From the NCBI RefSeq assembly GCF_037102585.1, contig NW_027043820.1, positions 124,001 through 188,000 of the forward strand: DNA of 64,000 nucleotides. Reading direction: 5' to 3'. The notes under the pieces were generated by a model. It was given only the letters and a program-made list of their open reading frames with translations, did no database searches and had not been told where the DNA came from. This document shows positions 1 to 9,529 of this stretch, in pieces; the first letter of the stretch is position 1; each line of letters opens with the position of its first letter. Origin of the DNA: Saccharomycopsis crataegensis. Taxonomy: Eukaryota; Ascomycota; Saccharomycetes; Ascoideales; Saccharomycopsidaceae. A program made the translations under genes and the position numbers.

Positions 1-234
1 TAGGTTTATCGATAGATTATTATTATATCTCTTGTTTCTACGTTAGTGATGGTGATAGTGGGGGATTATCGATGTTGGCTCAGTTTCTGGTTTGTTTTCT
101 GACGGCAAAAAAAAAAAAAAACAACCGCTGGCTTCGCGCACTCCGACGAAGGCGATGTGGTTTTTACTGATTGATAACCACTGTTGTTACTATTATTATG
201 ATATTATATATATATATATCGAATAAATTGGAAA
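1..234 (+). promoter_or_regulatory. upstream region of RRD2
   Basis: AT-rich leader ahead of RRD2. It holds a poly-A run near 106-120 and an alternating TA tract near 204-220 just before the start codon. No other gene is seen in the visible part. Confidence 0.4.
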
Positions 235-1431
235 ATGGGATATATTACTCCGGTTAGAAGAATCTTGACCGCCCCCGACTTAGAAAAATGGAAGGAATCT
301 CCAACTTACGACCTGGTGGTATCGTTCATCGAGACATTGGCTGAAGCGGTGAAGGGGAAGACCAACGATGCCGAATGTGAAGTATCATTGCCAGTATCCC
401 AGGTATTGTTGGTGTTGGATGACGTGGAAAAAAGCATTGACAAGTTCCCTGTCATTCAGGATAAAAACACTTCGAGGTTCGGGAAAGTGGAGTTCAGAGA
501 CTTTTATGATGAAATAACCCAGATAAGCAAGGGCCTTTTATCATCACGAATCCCCAAGCTTCAATTGCATAATGATGGAAAGACTGACAATGATGAGAAT
601 AACGAGCATTGCAATAATGAACATTGTAATCATGATAATGATGATGATGATGATGATCCACTAACCGAAATATGCGTCTATTTTAACGAATCTTGGGGTA
701 ACCGAACCAGAATCGATTACGGTTCGGGTCACGAATTGAATTTCATGTGTTTTTTACTCTGTTTAGTGAAACTACATGTGCTTGATTTGGAAAAAGACGC
801 TACGGCAATCATTTTGAAAATCTTCATCAAGTACATGAAAATCATGAGAAATTTGCAACAGAAATACTGGCTAGAACCCGCAGGGTCTCATGGGGTATGG
901 GGGCTTGACGATTACCATTTCTTGCCGTTTTTATTCGGGGCGTCGCAATTATCCACCCATCCTCACCTAAAGCCAAAGTCTATCCACAATAAAGAGTACG
1001 TCGACATGTTCAAGGACAAGTACTTGTACTTCCATTGTATTTGGTTCATCAACAGCGTCAAGACCGCGTCTTTAAGATGGCATAGCCCGATGTTGGACGA
1101 TATTTCCGGGGTCAGGACCTGGAGTAAAGTTGCCGAAGGGATGATAAAGATGTATAAAGCAGAAGTCCTCAATAAGTTGCCGATCATCCAGCATTTCTTC
1201 TTTGGGAAAATCTTGCCGGCTCCCGAAGGGGTTTCAAGACCACCGTCATCGACAACAACAACAGCAACAACCGCACATACCCATAATGGTGAAACAGTGG
1301 TAGATCCCGATAGTAATGAAGGGTTGCCGGGTCATGTGCACACTTGGGGTGATTGTTGTGGGATTAAGTTACCAAGTGCCATTGCTGCGCATCAATTGGA
1401 AGCGGCTAGCAAACCTATACCTTTTGACTAA
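235..1431 (+). CDS. RRD2: PP2A phosphatase activator (PTPA family), Rrd2-like
   Basis: This 398-aa protein is a phosphotyrosyl phosphatase activator, a peptidyl-prolyl isomerase-like protein that activates PP2A-type catalytic subunits. Family signatures are clear: FGKVEFRDFYDE (about 83-94), ESWGNRTRIDYGSGHELNFM (about 150-170), YWLEPAGSHGVWGLDDYHFLPF and SLRWHSPMLDDISGV. The C-terminal block HVHTWGDCCGIKLPSA followed by KPIPFD is typical of Rrd2 rather than Rrd1. A low-complexity acidic insert (about 115-142, His/Asn/Asp-rich) is extra relative to S. cerevisiae Rrd2 (358 aa, from memory) and accounts for the greater length. The first in-frame ATG sits directly before the conserved ITPVRRILTAPDLEKW block. 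It is co-oriented with SDC1 downstream. The family call is firm; Rrd2 over Rrd1 is an inference from the C terminus. Confidence 0.93.
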   Translation: MGYITPVRRILTAPDLEKWKESPTYDLVVSFIETLAEAVKGKTNDAECEVSLPVSQVLLVLDDVEKSIDKFPVIQDKNTSRFGKVEFRDFYDEITQISKGLLSSRIPKLQLHNDGKTDNDENNEHCNNEHCNHDNDDDDDDPLTEICVYFNESWGNRTRIDYGSGHELNFMCFLLCLVKLHVLDLEKDATAIILKIFIKYMKIMRNLQQKYWLEPAGSHGVWGLDDYHFLPFLFGASQLSTHPHLKPKSIHNKEYVDMFKDKYLYFHCIWFINSVKTASLRWHSPMLDDISGVRTWSKVAEGMIKMYKAEVLNKLPIIQHFFFGKILPAPEGVSRPPSSTTTTATTAHTHNGETVVDPDSNEGLPGHVHTWGDCCGIKLPSAIAAHQLEAASKPIPFD

Positions 1432-1732
1432 CTAAATATCAGTGTATTCGCTGCCTGGTTTTTCATGTATTCTTTTGTTATTATCTTGATTATTTTAACT
1501 GACAATTATATATATATATATATATATATATCTTCCACCACTGTGTATCTATTGAATAAAACACTGATGAAATGGTATGTCCATCCATTTGTACTATGTG
1601 CCCTGTCTAGTGTCTCTGCGTATGAAATTTTGATTCCACAAACGATCCAACCACCATTGAATATATATAATATTATATGTATATATGTTATGTATGAAAT
1701 AGATTTTAAAAGATAATAGAGAAGGAAAAAAC
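1432..1732. other. RRD2-SDC1 intergenic region
   Basis: 301 bp between two co-directional genes. It contains a TA microsatellite (about 1506-1531) and AT-rich palindromic stretches near 1661-1690 that probably serve RRD2 3'-end formation and the SDC1 promoter. A short open frame here (1465-1716) is AT-rich and shows no protein-like signature. Confidence 0.4.
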
Positions 1733-2194
1733 ATGGAAAATCAAGATATCAAACCCGAAGAACCAATGGCTGTTCCAGAAGAAATTGTGCCACCACCCCC
1801 GCCAATGGTCCCTGAATCGATAGATAATTCTAAACCCATAGATGTCAAATCTGGTGCCCTTAATAGAATAATGGATGATCAACAAGATACCACCACTCTG
1901 AAAACCACTTCTCCTGCTCCACAATCTTTAGTCAACCACGAAACCTCGTCAACAACGCCATCCAAAGAACCAGAGGTCCCACAGTTGCCCGTGGGCGTCA
2001 AGCCAAGCCAAGTCATAGGTGGTGCACCATTCAGACAATGGTTGAATGAAGAAGTCACCCCGTATCTTTTAGAAGGCATGAGACAGATAGCCAATAATAA
2101 GCCCGAGGAACCATTAAAGTATTTGGCGGAATTTCTATTGAAAGAGAATGAGAAGAAGAAGAAGAAGAAGCAGCAAAAAGAATTGGAGGGATAA
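1733..2194 (+). CDS. SDC1: COMPASS subunit Sdc1 (Dpy-30 domain)
   Basis: This 153-aa protein has a disordered Pro/Ser/Thr-rich N-terminal half and a C-terminal Dpy-30 motif (about 97-141: GGAPFRQWLNEEV, then TPYLLEGMRQIA, then PEEPLKYLAEFLL). The Dpy-30 motif forms an X-shaped four-helix dimer that docks Sdc1 onto Bre2 in the Set1/COMPASS H3K4 methyltransferase. The length is close to that of S. cerevisiae Sdc1 (about 175 aa). It ends in a Lys-rich tail. The gene is convergent with SIP3 downstream. The domain call is firm and the orthology is well supported by size and architecture. Confidence 0.92.
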   Translation: MENQDIKPEEPMAVPEEIVPPPPPMVPESIDNSKPIDVKSGALNRIMDDQQDTTTLKTTSPAPQSLVNHETSSTTPSKEPEVPQLPVGVKPSQVIGGAPFRQWLNEEVTPYLLEGMRQIANNKPEEPLKYLAEFLLKENEKKKKKKQQKELEG

Positions 2195-2600
2195 TGATTA
2201 TATACAGTGTAACGAATTATTCACCATCTCTTACAATTCACGATCTCCCCAATTGAGATTATAATTAAAAGACTAGAACAAACAAATCATATCCAATCAT
2301 TTATCCATTATCATTAGCTCTTCATTTCTTTCTTTTTTTTATCCCCCAGGAAGTCAGAAAAAGTGCGCTACAGTTTAAAGAAGAAAAATCCAGACATCTC
2401 ATTCCACAACAACAACAACAAAAAGAATAACAAAAAAAAAAAAAAAAAAGAGCAAAAATAAGCAAAATAAATAAATAAAAAAACTGTATACTATTAAAAT
2501 CAATCATTTCATAATCTTTCAATTCATTTCTATCACCTATTGGGATCCCATTTAATCCACAAAGAAAAAAAAAAAAAAAAAGAAACTCTTGTTACAATTC
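2195..2600. other. SDC1-SIP3 convergent intergenic region
   Basis: 406 bp between two 3' ends, made of A-rich and T-rich tracts (poly-A near 2431-2449 and 2563-2581). No gene is seen. It probably holds both transcript ends. Confidence 0.4.
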
Positions 2601-5600
2601 TCAAAGCAAATAAGAGTTTGCAAGTTCAGCTTTACAACTATCACAATAAGAAAGCAACTCGGATGCACCAGGCAAAATACCATCAATGTCAAGCCTATTA
2701 TCGCCTCCAAATATCACGGCTTCCGAAATTTTACCAGAGTTTTCCTGAGAGTCTAACACTTTTGCAATAATTTCTTCCTTGACAAAATCACATTGGTGAT
2801 TCTCGTTCAATAACCAATTTTTCCATTCCCCGATGGCAATTTCCTTTTCTACTTTCTCCAACACTTTCAAATCAATCAATAATTCATTTCTTCTCACCCC
2901 GATTTCTTGTAAAGTGTTTTGCAACTTTTGCGCAGCTTGCAAAGACGCAATATTCCCGTACTGTTTGCGTAAGAAATGCTTTTGGAGGGAGCTTTTTTCG
3001 AAATTCAACACAAATGAATCGTTCTTGAATTCTTTGAAACATTTCGAGCTGGAATTAATTGACAATTCTTTGCCCTTTTCAATCATTTCCTCAATATCTT
3101 TCAAGTAAATTGCTCTTTGCATAAAACCGCCATTGTGATTCGAATATCCATTGAGTTTGCCATTCTGATGATTGTTGATGTTGTTAGACGCCATCTTGGT
3201 ATAATCATTGATCATTTTTTCGGTACTCTTAGAAATCCAATAAGATACCCCTGCCTTACCGCTCAAATAAACATTGAAAATTGATGATATCATTAATAAC
3301 AATATCAAGAACTTGTTCATGCTCAACGACATAAAAAATTTGTTGATTCCTCTGAAAATAAACGATGACACCAAATACAAGAAATTGAAGATTCTAATTG
3401 TGGTAACCTTCAAGAAGATCTTGGAGAATAATAAAAAGCCAAACTTGATGTTATCTTCATCAGCAATACTATAATCCTCGTTTAGATATTTCTCTTTATC
3501 TTCATCATTATCATGATGGATTTTCGTCCCCAATTGACCGTACAATTTGATAGTTTTGTTGGTTTTCCCATATGTCCCAATTTGTGCCACACTTTTCTGA
3601 ATTTTGACCACGATTTTTCTGGCTTCGTCCTTGAATAAAGAGCCGTAAATATTGGATATCAAATAATTGGAAGGCGAAAGCCTGGAAAACAAAAACTTTG
3701 AATAAATTTTCAACTTACAATTCTCCGAGTCGATGGCTTGAATGATGATCCTTCCTCTCAGTTCGAACGGTGCTCCCAATGGTAGTTCTAAAGAACTTCT
3801 TTGGGTATTAATGTTATAATATTGATTATCCACCAATTCATCAATGGTTTGCACTTCGCTCATTTGACCCAAAACAATCCCATTATAAGTACTATCAATG
3901 AGAATTTTGTCCTTCAACAATGAGTTTTTACTGTTTGTCGATAGTTTGAAAAGAAGCTTCCGTTGAAGTTTGTTATTCTCTTTGGTGATTTTCCATGGCA
4001 ATTGAACATACCCATCACTTTGGTTAGACACAATCAACGTGAAAACTTCTTTGAAAATCTTGGAATTATCACCAAACAACACATGGAATAATGCCTTGGC
4101 TGGCAAATTGATTTCGGCAGCACAAAGCAATCTATCATACTCATTGGAATAATCATTCTTAAATGTCTTAACATCAGCAACATTCTTGATGCTGTATAAC
4201 GATGGAACAACCACTTCCTTGTCGGTAGTAGCTTTCGAATTAGGATCATCGTTATTCATCAAGATCCCCGGTTCCTTCAAAGCAATCCCATTTGGTGAAG
4301 GATTAACGGTCTCATTATTGATGGTTTTGCCTGAATCTTCAATCTCTCTTTCTGCTTCAAGGGCCTCCATTTTGCCGACCAACTCTTTGAAACCTAAAGG
4401 TTTAACCGCAGTCTTGTTGTTGATTAAAACCTCTAATTTTTTCTCAATCAATTTGGCGTCATCAAGGAAAATTTTTGCTCTCATATTTAAGCCATCAATA
4501 GCATATACTTTCAATATATCCCAATTCTTCTTATAATGGGTTTCAACCGACACCAAATCGTTCAAATCTTTCATCAATAACGATACAAACCCCATGCTGT
4601 TCATGTAGAAATAAATATTATCCATGGTGACGAAACATCTACCGGATAGCTCTTGTTTCAGGTTAGGCGACCAAATACATCTAAATGACAACAAACATCT
4701 TTCGTTTTTTTGTAAAGCGGTTTCAAAAATCGCCCGCATTTGAATATCATAATTGATCATGTTTTTCGGATAAAATGAAGGGTAAACTTTCCCGGCAAAC
4801 TTATCAACGCTATCGACATCTAATTGAGACACCAATAGCCTCTGACTAGATGAGTCGTTATTACCTTTGGCTCTTGCTTCGGAACTGACCAAGTAATACA
4901 TGCCCCAATTAACGGTGCCCCAAATATTTGCATTAATGGCATTAGGAATTGATGATGGTGAAAGAAATGTATTAGATATGATGGCTGCTTTTGTCAATCT
5001 GGTAGAGATAGGGGTGTTAAGAACTGGTTCTTGAAAAACCCCATCTTTTGAAAATTGGACGTCTGTGGAATTTTCTGGCACATAATCGGTGAACTCTGGG
5101 TTAGAGGACTTATTAAAAGAATTCATCAACTTTGATAAATTATTAGAGGTGATAATATTATTTGTGGAGCCGTTATTGAAAGCATTATTCCCGTTATTGG
5201 TGTTTTCAACTTTCCCACTGGTCATTTCAAAATCACAGGTAGTTGTGGCAGTTGATGCAAATTCACTCAATAATGGAGGGTATCTTGCAAATGCCGAAGA
5301 CTCTTTTTTCTTCTTATCGACTTGTTCAATTGATCTCTTCTTTTCAGTGGCAAATACTTTCAACCAGTATTTCAACTCGTTCAAGGTTTCTGCTTGAAGA
5401 ATAATTGTAGTATCGATGGTCTTTATTTCAAAACAAAATCTCCGGTCTTCATTAGGGGAGTATCTAACATTACATAATAACACCCCGATCTTGTCGGTTT
5501 CTTGAACAAAAGTCTTCGAAGGTGAAAGGTTCAATAACCCAAACATCCCATTCTTAACAAACGCCCATCTTCTAACCCAGATTTGTCTAGCTGGCTTCCC

Positions 5601-6578
5601 GACAGACGTCTTCATAAATAACCAACCATGCTTTTCATAAACCGGTTCCTTCAAGTCCAAAAGAGTGCCTGGATTAATTAAGATTGGGTTGTGATCATTC
5701 AAATCTCTAGATGGTGTAAATTGTTGGATCGCGCTTTCTTCAATTTGTTTTCTGGCAGTAAGCATATCCTTTGATAAAATCCTCAATGAAAAATCACACG
5801 CTTTGGCCCAAGATTTAATTTTTTCCAATTGGTTATACAAATACAAATTGTAAGGGTTACTGGCGGCCATAGACATATCAATATCTTTCCAAAAATTCGA
5901 AGCTACCGATACCAAAGTAGAATCCAACGATTTTTGAATATTTGATAACGCTATACAGAGCTCGAGAGAAATATGAATATATGATTTGCGGACTTCTGAT
6001 AACTGAAAAGCGTCTTCTCTCAAAGCACTTGGCTCTTTGGTTTTTGATTGCGCAGAGTATCTAGATAAGTACAAGTCGTACTTGCTTTGCGACACTTCAA
6101 AACTCTTGCGGTATTCTTTGTAAGTTTTGATATCGTTCTTTGCCTGAGTCAACAATAACACCAATTCAGAGTCGTTGACCCGGAATAACTTGAGAGAATC
6201 CGACCATAAAGTGGATAACCCCTTCTTGGTGAATGTCAACGCTGACAATGTGTAATCTTGATCAATTATACCATCGTTTAAGAACCCGGGACTCAATTGA
6301 TCGACAGAAATATGCAAGAAGTCTTTGAAATCATTGTAATATTGCGGGAACTTCTTGATGAACTTCAACAACCCATCAATCCACTGTTCACACTGCTCAA
6401 TCAAATGGTTCAAATGGTTAACGTTTGCACGGAACGTCGGACTATCTAAAGCCGCTTCTTTGAAAGCGACGGAGATCAATTTCAACAATCGTGGCTGCTC
6501 AGGGTACGGAGACATTGGAGGAGAGCCCATTGACTGGTTTAGCGCCAGCTGGTCTGGGGCTTTTTCATGAGAAGACAT
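2601..6578 (-). CDS. SIP3: Sip3/Ysp1-type LAM sterol-transfer protein (BAR-PH-GRAM-VASt)
   Basis: This 1325-aa protein has the architecture of the Lam1/Lam3 (Ysp1/Sip3) branch of lipid-transfer proteins anchored at membrane contact sites. An N-terminal BAR-like helical region spans about 30-290. A PH domain follows (about 316-411, starting KHGWLFMKTSVGKPARQIWV). A GRAM-like domain lies at about 614-678 and a VASt/StART-like sterol-binding domain at about 797-1005. Hydrophobic membrane segments sit near 1060-1105 (for example MNKFLILLLMISSIFNVYL), with a C-terminal tail beyond. The family is known to move sterols between plasma membrane and ER. S. cerevisiae has two paralogues of about 1200 aa; only one copy is seen here, so SIP3 versus YSP1 cannot be decided. 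The first Met is followed directly by sequence that leads into the BAR region. It is tandem with CRS1 upstream. Confidence 0.85.
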   Translation of the reverse strand: MSSHEKAPDQLALNQSMGSPPMSPYPEQPRLLKLISVAFKEAALDSPTFRANVNHLNHLIEQCEQWIDGLLKFIKKFPQYYNDFKDFLHISVDQLSPGFLNDGIIDQDYTLSALTFTKKGLSTLWSDSLKLFRVNDSELVLLLTQAKNDIKTYKEYRKSFEVSQSKYDLYLSRYSAQSKTKEPSALREDAFQLSEVRKSYIHISLELCIALSNIQKSLDSTLVSVASNFWKDIDMSMAASNPYNLYLYNQLEKIKSWAKACDFSLRILSKDMLTARKQIEESAIQQFTPSRDLNDHNPILINPGTLLDLKEPVYEKHGWLFMKTSVGKPARQIWVRRWAFVKNGMFGLLNLSPSKTFVQETDKIGVLLCNVRYSPNEDRRFCFEIKTIDTTIILQAETLNELKYWLKVFATEKKRSIEQVDKKKKESSAFARYPPLLSEFASTATTTCDFEMTSGKVENTNNGNNAFNNGSTNNIITSNNLSKLMNSFNKSSNPEFTDYVPENSTDVQFSKDGVFQEPVLNTPISTRLTKAAIISNTFLSPSSIPNAINANIWGTVNWGMYYLVSSEARAKGNNDSSSQRLLVSQLDVDSVDKFAGKVYPSFYPKNMINYDIQMRAIFETALQKNERCLLSFRCIWSPNLKQELSGRCFVTMDNIYFYMNSMGFVSLLMKDLNDLVSVETHYKKNWDILKVYAIDGLNMRAKIFLDDAKLIEKKLEVLINNKTAVKPLGFKELVGKMEALEAEREIEDSGKTINNETVNPSPNGIALKEPGILMNNDDPNSKATTDKEVVVPSLYSIKNVADVKTFKNDYSNEYDRLLCAAEINLPAKALFHVLFGDNSKIFKEVFTLIVSNQSDGYVQLPWKITKENNKLQRKLLFKLSTNSKNSLLKDKILIDSTYNGIVLGQMSEVQTIDELVDNQYYNINTQRSSLELPLGAPFELRGRIIIQAIDSENCKLKIYSKFLFSRLSPSNYLISNIYGSLFKDEARKIVVKIQKSVAQIGTYGKTNKTIKLYGQLGTKIHHDNDEDKEKYLNEDYSIADEDNIKFGFLLFSKIFLKVTTIRIFNFLYLVSSFIFRGINKFFMSLSMNKFLILLLMISSIFNVYLSGKAGVSYWISKSTEKMINDYTKMASNNINNHQNGKLNGYSNHNGGFMQRAIYLKDIEEMIEKGKELSINSSSKCFKEFKNDSFVLNFEKSSLQKHFLRKQYGNIASLQAAQKLQNTLQEIGVRRNELLIDLKVLEKVEKEIAIGEWKNWLLNENHQCDFVKEEIIAKVLDSQENSGKISEAVIFGGDNRLDIDGILPGASELLSYCDSCKAELANSYLL

Positions 6579-6694
6579 TAATTATCTTGCTGTTTGACGA
6601 CTGCTGAGATCTTACAACGACAGCAAAGATGCACAAGTACAGGAAAAAAAAAAAAATAAAAGCTTGGGTGTTTAAAAAAAATGCTCTCCGCCGC

Positions 6695-6701
6695 TGACTC
6701 A
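6695..6701. promoter_or_regulatory. Gcn4-type site TGACTCA upstream of SIP3
   Basis: An exact TGACTCA lies about 117 bp upstream of the SIP3 start, inside the 261-bp CRS1-SIP3 spacer. It is the consensus for Gcn4/AP-1-like bZIP factors. A single 7-mer can occur by chance, so function is inferred only. Confidence 0.3.
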
Positions 6702-6839
6702 GCGTGCTGCCGTCTAATGACTAAGCGATATTTCCGCTACAACAATAATCGACGATTTCAGCACTATTATAATTGTAAAGCAATAAATAAAGCCTTCTAA
6801 AAATGAATAAATAAATAAATAAATAAAAATATCAACCTC

Positions 6840-9170
6840 TCAGTTATTTTGTGGGAAATATTGCTCGTGTAGCTTCTTTTGGGCAGTCCATTGCTTGACC
6901 AACTTCTTTTTCGCACTTTTGGTAACTTCCTCACCATTGACGTCCTTGGTAGGAATACCTTCAGCATCCCATTCAGAATACTTGGACTTATCCTGGAACA
7001 TATCCTGAGGCTTCAAACTCGCCTTTTCTAATTTCTCCTTTTCCTGTTGTTCTTTCAATCTTTGTTGCTCTAACTTCTTCTTTTCCTTTTCTTTGATCTT
7101 TTGCAATTTCTCATTTCTTTGGTTAATCAATTGTTCTTGTTCTGCTTTATTCAAAATCTTCACGAGACCATTGCCCTCGGTTCTATCATCGATAGATATC
7201 CCCAAGTTGAGCAAATCTTCATCACGAATCTTATCAGATAAAGTCAACAAAACTTGGTTCTTAGATTCAATCCCATATTTACGGATTTCATCACGGATGT
7301 TGGAAATGGTCTTGGCAAATTGTAATTTAATTTCTTCGGACTCAGAACCACCAGAAGACCCTTCGGTTTCAGTTTTCCAACCCAAGGAGTCAGCTCTTGC
7401 ATCAAAACCCAAGATCGACAAAATTTTGGTGATGTACTTTGCAATAACCACAACTGGTCTTATTCTCATATCACTGTTGTTAGCTATGTACAAATTGGTG
7501 GTATTGATCAATTCACTAATGACCTTGATAACTGTAGGTGTCGACAAGTTGTCACAGAAGGCCTCATGTACTTGATCTCTGGCAGTGTTCAAATCTTCCA
7601 ACAATTTTTTCTCGCTTTCTCCGAATTTCTCACTAATGATTTCCCCATTGTTGATTCTATCATGAATGTCACTGTTGATGGATCTAACATTAAGAAAGAA
7701 TTTATTGTATGTGTTTTCAATAGATTTCACTTGGTTCAACAAGGTGTCCTTGAAATCTAATTGATTGTTCCATGGAATCAACGCAAAACTCAAACGCAAT
7801 TGCTTGGCGCTGTATTTTTCTAAAGCTTCTTGAATGGTGATAAAATTCTTCAAACTCTTGCTCATTTTTTGGCCTTCGATATGTAAATGGCCAGTATGCA
7901 AGAAATAATTCACCCATTGCTTATTGTCAAAGAATGCTTCAGATTGTGCCAATTCATTATCGTGATGAGGGAATGCCAAATCAATACCACCAGAATGGAT
8001 ATCCATTTGCTCGCCCAAAACATCGGAAGCCATGACAGAACATTCAATGTGCCATCCTGGTCTACCTTTACCCCAAGGAGACTCCCAAGCTGGTTCACCT
8101 GGCTTGGATGCTTTCCAAAGTGCGAAATCATTTGGTGACAACTTCCCACCGGCGTTGCTGGTCAATGAACCTTCACCTTCGGAAATCAACGACAAAGAAC
8201 CTTTATTCCATGGTTGCAATTTGGCATAGCTGTGCTTATCGCTGGATTCAAACGCATTAGTGTTGAAGTAAACTGAACCATCAGCAGTCTTGTAAGCAAA
8301 CCCGTTACTAATGATTTTTTCCACAAATTCAACAATTTCTGGAACGTACTCGGAGACTCTAGTTTTGATATCAGCTGGTAAAACATTTAATTGTTGCATG
8401 TCAATATCATATTGATTTTCCCAATAACTTGGCAAGCTCTTGAAAATTTCAGGGTCAACCACCGATGAACCCAACTCACGATCCAATTTTGGAACCACAA
8501 TATCCTGAACGTTAGCCAAGAATTCTTCCACTGGAATGGTTTTCGCATATTTAATTGATTCCGTGGCTTTTTGTAAAGCTTTGTAATACATTGGGTATTT
8601 TGGGTTGATCGCAGCAAGTTCTTCGGTTTTGGAAGTCGCCAACCAGTTGTTTAATTCTTCAACACTATTCAAGTTGACATTTTTCTTGATGTATTCGACC
8701 AAAGATTCTTGGGTATATTTTACCAACTCATCGGTGACAGTCTTGTATTGTTTTTTAATTTTTTCTTCAAACAAATAGTTTTGTCTGGCTCTAATGATGA
8801 TTTTGTCATCAATATCGGTAACGTTTTGCACAAATGTGACGTTATATCCAAAGTAATCTTGCAAAATTCTTCTATTGATATCAATAGTCACGTAGTTCCT
8901 GGCATGGCCCATATGACTTGAGTCGTAAACGGTAGGACCACAAGAGTACCATTTGATCTCATTTGGCTTGATCGACACAAATGGGTTCTTAGTTTTGGTC
9001 AATGAGTTGTACAACTTCAATTGAGGTTGCTCGGTCACCGGTGTTGGGGTGTGCCATTTTGGTTGGGTCACTTTTTTAGCTTCAACAGACATCTTCAATG
9101 AACAATATCTTCTAACTGCTGCTCTAGAAAGTATCATACACGGAATAAATGATGAATTGTCCTTATTCAC
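6840..9170 (-). CDS. CRS1: cysteinyl-tRNA synthetase, probably dual cytosolic and mitochondrial
   Basis: This 776-aa class I aminoacyl-tRNA synthetase charges tRNA-Cys. The zinc-binding Cys in SCGPTVYD is near residue 77, the HIGH-type motif HMGH is at 86-89 and the KMSKS motif is at 435-439. The zinc-site segment HIECSVMAS and GGIDLAFPHHDNE are present. The C-terminal part is Lys/Glu-rich, as in eukaryotic CysRS. Three possible starts exist: 9170, 9137 and 9092. Starting at 9137 gives MILSRAAVRRYCSLK, an Arg-rich segment without acidic residues that looks like a mitochondrial presequence. Starting at 9092 (MSVEAKK) gives a 750-aa cytosolic form. One nuclear gene supplying both compartments through alternative starts is known for this family in yeast. 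It is divergent from VTA1. Confidence 0.95.
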   Translation of the reverse strand: MNKDNSSFIPCMILSRAAVRRYCSLKMSVEAKKVTQPKWHTPTPVTEQPQLKLYNSLTKTKNPFVSIKPNEIKWYSCGPTVYDSSHMGHARNYVTIDINRRILQDYFGYNVTFVQNVTDIDDKIIIRARQNYLFEEKIKKQYKTVTDELVKYTQESLVEYIKKNVNLNSVEELNNWLATSKTEELAAINPKYPMYYKALQKATESIKYAKTIPVEEFLANVQDIVVPKLDRELGSSVVDPEIFKSLPSYWENQYDIDMQQLNVLPADIKTRVSEYVPEIVEFVEKIISNGFAYKTADGSVYFNTNAFESSDKHSYAKLQPWNKGSLSLISEGEGSLTSNAGGKLSPNDFALWKASKPGEPAWESPWGKGRPGWHIECSVMASDVLGEQMDIHSGGIDLAFPHHDNELAQSEAFFDNKQWVNYFLHTGHLHIEGQKMSKSLKNFITIQEALEKYSAKQLRLSFALIPWNNQLDFKDTLLNQVKSIENTYNKFFLNVRSINSDIHDRINNGEIISEKFGESEKKLLEDLNTARDQVHEAFCDNLSTPTVIKVISELINTTNLYIANNSDMRIRPVVVIAKYITKILSILGFDARADSLGWKTETEGSSGGSESEEIKLQFAKTISNIRDEIRKYGIESKNQVLLTLSDKIRDEDLLNLGISIDDRTEGNGLVKILNKAEQEQLINQRNEKLQKIKEKEKKKLEQQRLKEQQEKEKLEKASLKPQDMFQDKSKYSEWDAEGIPTKDVNGEEVTKSAKKKLVKQWTAQKKLHEQYFPQNN

Positions 9171-9529
9171 AATGATTTTCTATGTTCTTTTCCTGGTACT
9201 CGTGCCTTTATATTACTGGTAAACTCTCTGTTGCACTTCTTATCCTAAAAGGGATATCAAATCGGAGAAATGTATAACGAGAGAATAATGAGTCAACAAT
9301 ATAACATACACAACAGTATGACATGATTGTATGACTGAAGTCGATGGAAGCAAAAAAAATTTCCCTGGGAAGCCACAGAAAAATGGGCACGCACGTGATG
9401 CGAGCTAAAAATCTCAAAAAGAACAAAAAAAAATGTGTCAAATTGGTGAGGGATCATCTCTATAGCCTTGGGAAATTACTATCAATTCAAAAGAAAAATA
9501 TATTTTTCCCCTCAATCAGTCCTCTGGCA
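9171..9529. promoter_or_regulatory. CRS1/VTA1 divergent promoter with CACGTG box
   Basis: A 359-bp divergent promoter. An E-box CACGTG followed by A (392-397 within 9391-9400, that is 9392-9397) matches the Cbf1/Pho4 consensus. Poly-A tracts precede VTA1. An open frame reaches from here into VTA1 (from 9344), but its first 62 codons are Lys-rich and do not match the family. Confidence 0.4.

Noticed and set aside
9344-9529. 62-codon N-terminal extension of VTA1
   Set aside because: It is Lys-rich promoter sequence and carries the CACGTG box; family homology begins at 9530.
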